64,000 bases of DNA from Dyadobacter sp. CECT 9275 (GTDB taxonomy: Bacteria; Bacteroidota; Bacteroidia; Cytophagales; Spirosomataceae), in contig NZ_CAJRAF010000002.1 in NCBI RefSeq assembly GCF_907164905.1, positions 868,001 through 932,000 on the forward strand, read 5' to 3'. The notes beneath the pieces are model-generated. The model made no database searches. It was not told where the DNA came from and saw only the letters and a program-made list of their open reading frames with translations. Shown piece after piece: positions 8,645 through 16,999 of the stretch (position 1 is the stretch's first letter; every line of letters starts with the position of its first letter). Both the position numbers and the translations under genes were made by a program.

Positions 8645-8983
8645 ATGAACAGAGTTTACCTCGGAGAATTTGAAGAAATCATTCTGCTTGCCGTGGCGGT
8701 CCTGCACGGACAGGCTTACGGCGTTTCTGTTATGCGTGAAGTAATGGAGCAAAGCGGCCGTACAGCCCGGCTGAACCAGATACATTCCGCTTTGCAGCGG
8801 CTGGAAGAAAAAGGGATGGTCCAATCCACCTTTGGGGAGCCCACGCCTGAACGCGGTGGAAAACGAAAAAAACTATTCACCGTGACTGCCTACGGGCAAC
8901 GGACCCTGCAAGAAATACAAGATGTACGCAGCGGCTTCTGGGCCAGGCTTACAGGTTCCTTTAAACTATTCACCACAGAATAA
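8645..8983 (+). CDS. PadR-family transcriptional regulator
   Basis: This 112-aa winged-helix protein starts MNRVYLGEFEEIILLAVAVL, the standard PadR opening in Cytophagales. It continues with GVSVMREVMEQSG (helix region), LNQIHSALQRLEEKGMV (recognition helix and wing lead-in) and GGKRKKLFTVTAYG (wing). PadR proteins repress adjacent transport genes and respond to small hydrophobic ligands. In this group the gene is normally followed directly by an ABC-type FtsX permease carrying a permease prefix domain. Here the partner starts only 7 bases downstream but is truncated to 58 codons, so the regulator appears to be orphaned. Confidence 0.92.
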   Translation: MNRVYLGEFEEIILLAVAVLHGQAYGVSVMREVMEQSGRTARLNQIHSALQRLEEKGMVQSTFGEPTPERGGKRKKLFTVTAYGQRTLQEIQDVRSGFWARLTGSFKLFTTE

Positions 8984-8990
8984 CTTCCTC

Positions 8991-9167
8991 ATGAAACAAC
9001 CGCCCCGCTTAGCAGAGAAATTCCTGAAATGGTTTGTGGCCCCGCACCTGTTGGAATCTATACAGGGTGATTTAAACGAGAAGTTCAATGATGATCGCGA
9101 AACTGTAGGTAACAAGCGTGCCTCAATGTATTACTGGCGGGAACACGGTCTGAAAGTTGGAAGCTAA
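8991..9167 (+). pseudogene. Truncated FtsX-like ABC permease (prefix domain only)
   Basis: The 58-codon frame begins MKQPPRLAEKFLKWFVAPHL and continues LESIQGDLNEKF and NKRASMYYWRE. This matches the permease prefix domain that starts the ~800-aa MacB/FtsX permeases paired with PadR regulators in Spirosoma and Dyadobacter relatives. The homology stops at YYWRE and the frame ends HGLKVGS. None of the membrane or MacB periplasmic domain follows. The next recognisable sequence is an unrelated lipoprotein frame. I therefore read it as the 5' remnant of a deleted or rearranged gene. A functional micro-protein is possible but less likely. Confidence 0.75.
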
Positions 9168-9233
9168 CAAACAGTTTTCTGAGTAATTTTTCTTTCCTTA
9201 AGTTACAAAATAATGACATAACTATCAATTAGT

Positions 9234-9787
9234 ATGAGCAGTTCTACATTAGTAATACGTGCGATTTCCTATGTCTGTTTTTTATTTTCAATTGTGGGCT
9301 TTACCATGGTAACATAGCTTGTTCCAACCCAGATGTACAAAAACCAAAAGTTTACCATATTATTGGACAAGACAAAGTTTCCGTAAAAGATACTATTGAC
9401 CCGCCACCGCCACCCTTACCATTTTATGGGGAAATAAATTTGATACTATATGGCAAATCCGATGTTTATCTGCACAGGGTCGCTCCAAACTTTTTTGTTG
9501 ATCCTTATTTTGACGATCGACCAATGGAAGTTGTCTTAACGAAATGGGATCTCAGAAAAATCGAACGGACCGAACTGCCTCAATTTTTAGCTACGGAATA
9601 TAAGGGCGTTAGTCCAGAGAAGTATCGACATTATTTTACGGGCATTAAATCTGCTTCCGATACTATCACCAATGAGGCATTTGCTGAAATTCAACTGTTC
9701 TTCGAAGGTATTAAATTCGATAAATACTTCATCAGGAAATGGACCGACCAGGAACAACAGGCAATCGAATCAATCAAAAAAAATTAG
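9234..9787 (+). pseudogene. Small lipoprotein gene with a frameshift in the signal peptide
   Basis: ATG at 9234 opens a signal peptide-like frame (MSSSTLVIRAISYVCFLFS, then IVGFTMVT) that stops at TAG 9315. The next frame takes over at once with IACSNPDVQKPKV, a lipobox-like Cys, then a proline-rich linker (DPPPPPLPFYGE) and a ~120-residue soluble domain ending at 9787. Adding one base near 9314 would fuse both into a normal lipoprotein of about 184 aa. The loss is either a true frameshift mutation or a base-call error. The soluble domain is not recognised. The DNA here is AT-richer than the flanking operons. An internal TTG at 9442 could start the domain alone, but without export. Confidence 0.65.
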
Positions 9788-10055
9788 AAGCATTCGTATA
9801 TAAATCCTGACCATCGCTATGAGTTGCGCAACAGCCACCATCGTATTTCTATAAAACCGGGATACGGAACCGTGGAAAATACCTCCTCCGCAACATAAAG
9901 CCATAAACCAAAAATCTGCCAATTTTATTTACTACAATTTTAGCCAAAACAAGAGATAATTCGTCGATTAAAAATAAATGCAAAATATTTTACAAAATGA
10001 ACTAGGGATTTTAGCTTGTTAGTTGCCTTAAGAGCATATTAGCATTTTGAAATCT

Positions 10056-10610
10056 ATGTATAAACGTTTCAGCGATGAACAATTAGTAGAATCTCTTCGG
10101 ATTGGCAAGGAAAAAGCCTTTGAAGAAATATACCTCCGGTACTGGCGCAGGCTGTATGCGATGGCTTACCAGGAAACCGGAACCAAGGAGGAAGCCGAAG
10201 AACTGGTACAGGATGTATTCGAGAACCTTTGGTGCAAACGGGAAGAATCTGTTATCAAGCATTTAAAAGCTTATCTGGTGGTTTCCATGAAACACCGGGT
10301 AACGAACTACATTAAGTCTTCCATTACACAGAGAAAATACCAGGAGTACCTGATATTGAATGAAATAAGACAATCATACGGCACGGAAGAAATCGTCAAT
10401 TTCTCTGATCTGTCCAATGCAGTGGATGAGGTAATGAAAAAGTTACCTGAAAAAACTTCCGAGGTTTTCCGGCTCAGCCGCTTTGAAAACCGGTCGGTGA
10501 AGGACATTGCCCAAAAACTTAGCCTGACCGAAAAAGGGGTTGAGTACCATATCACGCAGTCTCTCAAAATTTTGAAAGACCAATTAAAAAATTACCATTC
10601 AGATAACTAA
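10056..10610 (+). CDS. ECF-type RNA polymerase sigma factor
   Basis: A 184-aa sigma-70 family member with region 2 (FEEIYLRYWRRLYAMAYQ, EAEELVQDVFENLW) and region 4 (LPEKTSEVFRLSRFENRSV, then KDIAQKLSLTEKGVEYHI, the helix-turn-helix). I chose ATG 10056 over the in-frame TTG at 10047, which adds only three residues. It is followed by a FecR-type anti-sigma gene and by a SusC with an STN domain, the classic trans-envelope signalling trio. When the outer-membrane receptor binds its substrate, FecR releases this sigma factor, which then transcribes the locus, probably 11.8-22.7 kb. Confidence 0.93.
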   Translation: MYKRFSDEQLVESLRIGKEKAFEEIYLRYWRRLYAMAYQETGTKEEAEELVQDVFENLWCKREESVIKHLKAYLVVSMKHRVTNYIKSSITQRKYQEYLILNEIRQSYGTEEIVNFSDLSNAVDEVMKKLPEKTSEVFRLSRFENRSVKDIAQKLSLTEKGVEYHITQSLKILKDQLKNYHSDN

Positions 10611-10629
10611 GGCCAGAAAAAATAACGTG

Positions 10630-11661
10630 ATGAATCAGCACGAATTTGATATTTTGTTACAAAAATACCTCTCTGGGGCCTGTGATCCCGATGAGGAAAA
10701 AAAGATCTTGGAATGGACCGACCTGACACTCTCAAACAAGAACATGCCGCTGGGTGAGTCAGAATTAAAAATGACGGAGACAAAAATATGGAAACGTATA
10801 AAGGCGTCCGTACTTTCTGCACCTTCCGGTTTCGGGAAAGTAGGCTGGCAGTGGCTGGCAGTGGCAGCAACAGTAATAATAATTTCCAGCTTGGCCATTT
10901 TTTACCCTGGCCACCTGCGGCAGCTTAATTCAGGCTTCATAGCCAAAGACATCTCCGATGACCCCGGCTTAACACTGGTCAAAGACTATGTGGAGATACA
11001 AAACGTCTCGGACCACAGCAAAATCGTGTCTCTGGAGGATGGCAGCTTTGTTACACTCACCGGAGACAGCCGATTGAAATACCCAAAACATTTTGATAAA
11101 AAGGTGCGGCAGGTTGAACTGGAGGGCGAAGCTTTCTTCAATATTCAAAAAGATTCGTCACGCCCTTTCTTTGTTTATACCGGAGAGCTGGTCACGCAGG
11201 TATTGGGCACGAGTTTCAACGTTAAATCTTATAAAGACTCCAAAACTATCGAAGTAAATGTAGTTACTGGGCGGGTTTCGGTGTATGAAAATACCCAGAA
11301 AGCGCCGCACAACCGCAATGGGGTGATCCTCCGGCCCAACCAGAAGATAACCTTCGATAAGGAATCCAAAAAGCTGGTTCCCGGGCTTGTGGAGGAACCT
11401 GTGATGCAGAATACGCAGGATAAAAAACTCGAACTTATTTTCGAAGATGCCCCGCTGTCGGAGGTGCTGTCGGTGATTCAGAAGGCGTATGGTGTTGAAA
11501 TCGTGGTTGAAAAGCCCTCGCTCAATGACTGTATTTTTTTAGGAGACCTTACCGGGCTTCCGCTGCATACCCAGTTGAGACTTATCTGTAAATCAGTGAA
11601 TGCCAGTTACGAGCTGAGAGGCACTGTTTTTTTTATCAACGGTGACGGCTGTACCAAATAA
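10630..11661 (+). CDS. FecR-domain anti-sigma factor
   Basis: A 343-aa inner-membrane protein. The N-terminal ~75 residues are cytoplasmic and bind sigma (MNQHEFDILLQKYLSGACDP). One membrane helix lies near residues 78-95 (WQWLAVAATVIIISSLAIF). A periplasmic FecR domain follows (IVSLEDGSFVTLTGDSRLKY, VELEGEAFFNI, VLGTSFNVKSY), then a C-terminal DUF4974-like domain (LIFEDAPLSEVLSVIQ) that contacts the STN domain of the SusC partner. ATG 10630 is preferred over the GTG immediately before it. It lies 19 bases after the sigma gene. Confidence 0.92.
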   Translation: MNQHEFDILLQKYLSGACDPDEEKKILEWTDLTLSNKNMPLGESELKMTETKIWKRIKASVLSAPSGFGKVGWQWLAVAATVIIISSLAIFYPGHLRQLNSGFIAKDISDDPGLTLVKDYVEIQNVSDHSKIVSLEDGSFVTLTGDSRLKYPKHFDKKVRQVELEGEAFFNIQKDSSRPFFVYTGELVTQVLGTSFNVKSYKDSKTIEVNVVTGRVSVYENTQKAPHNRNGVILRPNQKITFDKESKKLVPGLVEEPVMQNTQDKKLELIFEDAPLSEVLSVIQKAYGVEIVVEKPSLNDCIFLGDLTGLPLHTQLRLICKSVNASYELRGTVFFINGDGCTK

Positions 11662-11714
11662 GCGCGATCAATAAATAATTTGCCTATGCAGAAAACCCTG
11701 TGAAAAGAAAAAGC

Positions 11715-11737
11715 CAATGATGTTACGAGCATCATTG
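11715..11737. other. Hairpin between FecR and SusC
   Basis: An 8-bp perfect stem (CAATGATG and CATCATTG, loop TTACGAG) sits in the 161-base gap before SusC locus 1. There is no U-tract, so simple termination is unlikely. It could be a leader structure or transcript-processing site that separates low-level regulator expression from high-level SusCD expression. Confidence 0.35.
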
Positions 11738-11822
11738 ACCTTGCAAAGATCCTTGCAGAACGTCAATTCTGACAGGGATGAAAGTGTTCATGAGTCTGTA
11801 AAAATCAAAAACATTTAAAATT

Positions 11823-14800
11823 ATGCAAAAAAATGTATCTGTCAAACGGTATCTAATTAAAGTCATGCGAATAACTGTCACGCAGTTACTGCTTTGTGCC
11901 CTGTTCTGCAACCTTTCCCTGGCGGTGGATACCCGCGCACAGGAGGCCTTGCGGAAGGAGATTTCCATTCAAATGGAGTCGGCGGAGATCAGGCAAGTTT
12001 TAAACCGCATAGAAAAGCAAGCAAACGTGAAATTCATTTACAGCGCCAACAGTATCCAGGTGCGCCAGCGAGTTTCTGTCAATGTTGCTAACAGACAGTT
12101 ATCCAAAGTTTTGGAAGAATTGCTGACACCCATCCAGATATCCTTTGAGGTGGTTGATTCCCGGATTTTACTGCACAAAAAACCATTGGAGGCAGTTGCA
12201 CCCGCACCCGAAATAGCCGAAGCCAGCAAAAGCATTACCGGTATTGTTTCCGATGAAAAAGGAGAACCATTGGCTGGTGTAAGCGTCATCATCAAAGGAA
12301 CCCAGCGGGGCAGCGTTACCGGCACGGACGGTAAGTATGAGCTTTTAGTCGAAGATGAGACCGCCACCCTGATATTCAGTTTTGTCGGGTTCGAAAACCA
12401 GGAGATCACGGTCGGCAATCGCACAACTATTGACATCTCCATGAAAGCCAGCATCAAAGCCCTCAGCGAGGTGGTAGTAGTGGGTTATGGTACTCAAAAG
12501 AAAACATCGGTAACAGCAGCCGTGGCAACCTTGAAAGGAGACCAGCTGGCAGCTACACCACTGACCAACCTGAGCAACGGCTTAGGTGGCAGAATTTCCG
12601 GGGTGATCGCAAAACAGGCCTCCGGCGAACCGGGCCGGGATGGTTCCAGTATTTACATCAGAGGTGTTTCATCAACGGGGAACAATCAGCCACTGCTGAT
12701 CGTGGACGGCATCCCCAGAAGTTTTCAGCAGCTCGACCCTAACACCATTGAAACTTTCACGGTTCTGAAAGATGCAGCAGCCGTGGCACCCTATGGCGTT
12801 GCAGGGGCCAATGGCGTGGTACTCGTTACCACCAAGCGCGGAAAAACCGGAACACCGTCATTGACCTACAATGCTTACGTAGGTTTTCAGAACCCTACCG
12901 TGATGCCGGACTATCTCTACGGATACGATTTTGCCATGCTTAAAAATGCAGCGGCCAAATATGCCGGGCTGCCCGTCCCCTATTCGGACGAAGCATTGCA
13001 AAAATTCAAAGACGGGTCAGACAATGATTCCTATCCGACGGATAATTATGTAAAAGAACTGGTGAATCGTAATGCAGTCATTACCACACATAACATAGAA
13101 CTTTCGGGCGGTGCCGAACGAATCAAATATTATGCAAGCCTCGGTTACCAATACCAGGCTGGTATGTGGCCATCAACCAGCAACAAACGCTATAACCTGG
13201 CGATGAACCTGGACGCAAATGTTACCAAAACCACCAAAATATCCTTCGGACTGAACGGACGACTCCAAAGATCTCAGTATCCTTCCATCGGAACGTCACG
13301 GATCTTTGAGCTGATCGGTTACTCCCACCTGCAAAACGGCCCCCTGTTTTTCAGCAACGGCATGAACGGCACCTACGTAACAGGAAGTATTTACAACAGT
13401 GGTTACCAGAAAACCAACACCACGGCCTTGTACACGCAACTTTCTGTGGAGCAGGAAATTCCATTCATCCCGGGCTTATTTGCGAAGGGAACCATCGCCT
13501 ATGATCCAACCATGCTGATGGATAAAATCTGGGCAACACCTGTTCACCTGGCTACTATTAATCCGGTCACGAAAGTGATTACAGATGGTATTTTTGGCGC
13601 AGCCAAAGCATCCCTCAACCAAAATTACAGACAGTATCAGCAGCTCACCTATCAGGCCAGTCTGAATTACGCGCGGTCGTTTGGCAAAAGCAACATCAGC
13701 GCGCTGGCGGTGTTTGAAGCAAAAGCGAACGATACTCTTGCGCTGGGCGCATCGCGCAGGAATTACAACCTGGGTATAGACGAACTGAACATGGGAAGTT
13801 CCAGCAATGCCGACATGACCACCAGCGGAACGGCTAGCCTGGGTCGCCAGATGGGTCTGGTATATCGGTTGACCTACGACTATGCCGACAAATATCTGTT
13901 TGAGGCCAGCGGCCGTTACGACGGGAGTTACTACTTTTCTCCTGACAACCGCTTCGGTTTCTTCCCGGCATTTTCGTTGGGCTGGCGATTATCCGAAGAG
14001 CGTTTTATCAAGGATAACCTACGCTGGATCGACAACCTGAAACTTCGCGGATCGTATGGGGAAGTGGGAGCGTTAGCCGGAAGTGCTTTTCAGTATATGA
14101 GTACCTATAGCGTTGCAGGTCCTGCTTATGTAATTGGTGGAAGTGCCGTTCAGGCCATCCGGGAACGTAACGAACCCAATCCGAATATTACCTGGGAGCG
14201 TGCCAAAAAGACCGATGTAGGTATTGAGGCCACCCTCTGGAAAGGCTTACTGAACCTGGAAGCAGATTACTTCTACGAAAAACGCTCCAATATGCTGGTA
14301 AATCCGGATGTGATTGTGCCGGTTGAATATGGCATCGGCCTGAGCCAGGTGAACGCTGGTATTATGCAAAATCAGGGTATCGACCTGGCCATCGGATCCT
14401 CGCGCCGGTTCACATCCGACCTCCGTGTTTCCCTGAACGCTAATCTTACCTATGCCAAAAACAAATTACTCCAGGTTTTCGAAGCGGGTGCTACCTACAA
14501 TAACCCCAACCGCCGCCTGACCGGAAAACCACTCGGAACACAGTTTGGTTTTCAGTCGCTTGGCCTCTTTCAGGTGGCTGATTTTGATGAGGCCGGCAAG
14601 TTAAAACCAGGCATTGCGGTACAACCCTGGGGCGCGGTTCAGCCCGGTGATATCCGTTATATGGACATGAACAATGATGGAAAGATCAACGATGACGACA
14701 GAACCCGCATAGGAGACGCGGTAGCCACGCCCCGCATTATCTATGGCATTTCACCCAGTGTACAGTACAAAGGTTTTAACCTGGATATCCTCTTTCAGGG

Positions 14801-15200
14801 TGCGGCCAAAACCAACTTTTATTACGCCGGCAGCGCTGCCTGGGCATTCTCAAACGGCATGGGAGCCGTACGGGAAACACTGGATTACTGGACACCCGAA
14901 AACCCCAACGCAAGTTATCCCCGCATCACCAATGCCCCTACAACCAATAATACCCAGGTATCCTCCTTCTGGGTTGGCAATGCTGCATACTTACGCTTAA
15001 AGAGTGCCACCGTTTCATATACCATTCCGTCGGCCATTACGAGTAAAGTTAAAATTCAGAACGTAAGGATCTATGTGTCAAGCCAGAACTTACTTACCTG
15101 GACCAAACTACGGAATTTTGATCCTGAAATAACCCAGGTCAATGCGTGGAGTTATCCTCAGCAAAAAGTAACGTCAATTGGTTTAAATGTGACTTTCTAA
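11823..15200 (+). CDS. SusC/RagA-family TonB-dependent receptor with STN domain (locus 1)
   Basis: A 1125-aa outer-membrane transporter. Order: signal peptide (about 1-40, ending DTRAQEA); STN signalling domain about 45-120 (QMESAEIRQVLNRIEKQANV, RQLSKVLEELLTP); carboxypeptidase-like domain (ITGIVSDEKGEPLAGVSVII); TonB box region (LSEVVVVGYGTQKK); plug (ISGVIAKQASGEPG, YIRGVSS, PLLIVDGIPR); and the beta barrel ending VTSIGLNVTF. The STN domain marks it as the sensor for the upstream FecR/sigma pair. SusC moves SusD-bound oligomers across the outer membrane using TonB. The substrate cannot be read. The nearby ceramidase-like, deacetylase and dehydrogenase genes suggest an unusual glycoconjugate. 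Confidence 0.95.
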   Translation: MQKNVSVKRYLIKVMRITVTQLLLCALFCNLSLAVDTRAQEALRKEISIQMESAEIRQVLNRIEKQANVKFIYSANSIQVRQRVSVNVANRQLSKVLEELLTPIQISFEVVDSRILLHKKPLEAVAPAPEIAEASKSITGIVSDEKGEPLAGVSVIIKGTQRGSVTGTDGKYELLVEDETATLIFSFVGFENQEITVGNRTTIDISMKASIKALSEVVVVGYGTQKKTSVTAAVATLKGDQLAATPLTNLSNGLGGRISGVIAKQASGEPGRDGSSIYIRGVSSTGNNQPLLIVDGIPRSFQQLDPNTIETFTVLKDAAAVAPYGVAGANGVVLVTTKRGKTGTPSLTYNAYVGFQNPTVMPDYLYGYDFAMLKNAAAKYAGLPVPYSDEALQKFKDGSDNDSYPTDNYVKELVNRNAVITTHNIELSGGAERIKYYASLGYQYQAGMWPSTSNKRYNLAMNLDANVTKTTKISFGLNGRLQRSQYPSIGTSRIFELIGYSHLQNGPLFFSNGMNGTYVTGSIYNSGYQKTNTTALYTQLSVEQEIPFIPGLFAKGTIAYDPTMLMDKIWATPVHLATINPVTKVITDGIFGAAKASLNQNYRQYQQLTYQASLNYARSFGKSNISALAVFEAKANDTLALGASRRNYNLGIDELNMGSSSNADMTTSGTASLGRQMGLVYRLTYDYADKYLFEASGRYDGSYYFSPDNRFGFFPAFSLGWRLSEERFIKDNLRWIDNLKLRGSYGEVGALAGSAFQYMSTYSVAGPAYVIGGSAVQAIRERNEPNPNITWERAKKTDVGIEATLWKGLLNLEADYFYEKRSNMLVNPDVIVPVEYGIGLSQVNAGIMQNQGIDLAIGSSRRFTSDLRVSLNANLTYAKNKLLQVFEAGATYNNPNRRLTGKPLGTQFGFQSLGLFQVADFDEAGKLKPGIAVQPWGAVQPGDIRYMDMNNDGKINDDDRTRIGDAVATPRIIYGISPSVQYKGFNLDILFQGAAKTNFYYAGSAAWAFSNGMGAVRETLDYWTPENPNASYPRITNAPTTNNTQVSSFWVGNAAYLRLKSATVSYTIPSAITSKVKIQNVRIYVSSQNLLTWTKLRNFDPEITQVNAWSYPQQKVTSIGLNVTF

Positions 15201-15222
15201 TCCCTTGAAAAACGAAACGACA

Positions 15223-16869
15223 ATGAAACGCCATAGATATATCAGTTTGAATGGTAAAGTAGCTTTACTGTTCATGTTATTCGGAATGTTTTCCTGCCAG
15301 AATTTCCTCGACGTAGCACCCAAAGATCAGATCTCGGATACCTCAGTCTGGACGGATACCGGAACGGCCGATCTCTTTCTGAATAATGTATACTCAGGAA
15401 TTCCAGGCCCTTTTAATTTCTTCGATCCCTGGGAGAATTACACCGACAATTCTATGAATGGTGTGAACGGGCTCGACAGCCGGGTATTGTACTCTCCTTC
15501 GGTATATACTCCCAGCAATGCCCCCAACTGGTGGAACCAGTATGCTAACATTCGCCGCGCCAATTTATTCATCGAAAAAGTGACGGCATCTACCCTTCCG
15601 GAGGCATGGAAAAAATCTAAAATTGCCGAAGCACGGTTCTTACGCGCCTATTATTACCAGTTGCTGTGGACCGCTCATGGAGGCGTACCCATCATCACCA
15701 AAACGCTGAATCAGAATACGCAGGGGGAGGCCATTTTTCAGGCCCGCAATACCGACGAGGAAACCTATAAATTCATCGTAGACGAATGCGCAGCCATTGC
15801 AGAAGACCTGCCGCTGAAAGCAGAAGCCGCCCGGGTTTCAAAAGCTTCGGCTCTGACATTGAAAGGATTCTGCGAGCTTTTCTGGGCCAGCCCGTTAAAA
15901 AACACCACCAACGACAAAACACGCTGGGCAGCAGCAGCAGCTACCAACAAACAGGTCATTGATCTGGGATCACATAGCCTTTTTGCTAATTACGAAACAC
16001 AGTTTTACGAAGATAACAACAACAATGTTGAGGTAATTTTTGCCAAACAATACCTGGGCGGTACTGCGCTGGGAAGCGGAAAAGAGGGATTGTGGGGGCC
16101 GTGGATGGTAGGCGGCGTACAGAAAGCTTATGGCGGGGTGGATCCGTCACAGGAACTGGTGGATGAATACGCGATGGCCAACGGCCTGCCCATTACCGAC
16201 CCGGCTTCGGGATACGACCCCCAGAACCCGTATGTGAACAGGGAAAAACGTTTTTACCAGTCTATTGTTTACGACGGCTCCATCTGGGTGGGAGCCGAAA
16301 TGATCATGAAACAGGGAGTGGGCAGCCGAAATGCAACCGATTTGAGCAATACCAACGAAGCCACCAATACCGGTTACTATCTCCGGAAAACTCTGAATCC
16401 TAAGTACACCGTAAACGGCAATAACCTGTTGAACAGCGGAAGTTTCATTATCTACCGTTTAGCTGAAGTACTGCTCAGCTATGCCGAAGCACAAAACGAA
16501 GCCGTCGGCCCGGACGCATCCGTGTATACGGCAATTAACCAGGTAAGGGCACGGTCAGAGTTGCCTGCTCTTAAAACCGGACTGACGCAGGACCAGATGC
16601 GGGTGGCTATCCAGAGAGAGCGCAGGGTTGAGCTGGCCTTCGAAGAAAGAAGATGGTTTGATCTGATCAGGCTGAAACTTGCAGAAAAGAACCTGAACGG
16701 AACACTGCACGCCATGAAAATTGAAGTGGTGAACGGGAAAACGGTATACACGGTTATTCCCGCACCCGAAGGAACCAAAATATTTTATGCCAACAAAAAT
16801 TATCTGTTACCGATCCCGCAATCGGCAATGAACCAAAATACCAAATTGGTTCAGAATCCAAATTATTAA
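15223..16869 (+). CDS. SusD/RagB-family substrate-binding lipoprotein (locus 1)
   Basis: A 548-aa surface lipoprotein partner of SusC. ATG 15223 is preferred to the TTG at 15205 because it gives a compact signal peptide ending at lipobox FGMFSC with Cys25. SusD features include FLDVAPKDQISDTSVWTD at the mature N-terminus, the TPR-like helices (EARFLRAYYYQLLW, ALTLKGFCELFWAS), the C-terminal QRERRVELAFEERRWFDLIR and final LLPIPQSAMNQN. It lies 22 bases after SusC. It captures the polymer or conjugate and lids the SusC pore. Confidence 0.95.
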   Translation: MKRHRYISLNGKVALLFMLFGMFSCQNFLDVAPKDQISDTSVWTDTGTADLFLNNVYSGIPGPFNFFDPWENYTDNSMNGVNGLDSRVLYSPSVYTPSNAPNWWNQYANIRRANLFIEKVTASTLPEAWKKSKIAEARFLRAYYYQLLWTAHGGVPIITKTLNQNTQGEAIFQARNTDEETYKFIVDECAAIAEDLPLKAEAARVSKASALTLKGFCELFWASPLKNTTNDKTRWAAAAATNKQVIDLGSHSLFANYETQFYEDNNNNVEVIFAKQYLGGTALGSGKEGLWGPWMVGGVQKAYGGVDPSQELVDEYAMANGLPITDPASGYDPQNPYVNREKRFYQSIVYDGSIWVGAEMIMKQGVGSRNATDLSNTNEATNTGYYLRKTLNPKYTVNGNNLLNSGSFIIYRLAEVLLSYAEAQNEAVGPDASVYTAINQVRARSELPALKTGLTQDQMRVAIQRERRVELAFEERRWFDLIRLKLAEKNLNGTLHAMKIEVVNGKTVYTVIPAPEGTKIFYANKNYLLPIPQSAMNQNTKLVQNPNY

Positions 16870-16999
16870 TAGGTATCTTCAATAATTTCAGGCACGCCCG
16901 TAGTCATTTCAAAGATAATCCAGTACTCGTTATAGGGTGTTCTTTGAAATGACCGAGCCTCCGCCCTATCCTTTTTGCACATTAGAAATACAAATCCTG

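Noticed and set aside
16937..16999. Upstream extension of the locus-1 heme dehydrogenase
   Set aside because: The extra 21 residues precede the signal peptide and would block export. ATG 17000 opens a normal signal peptide.
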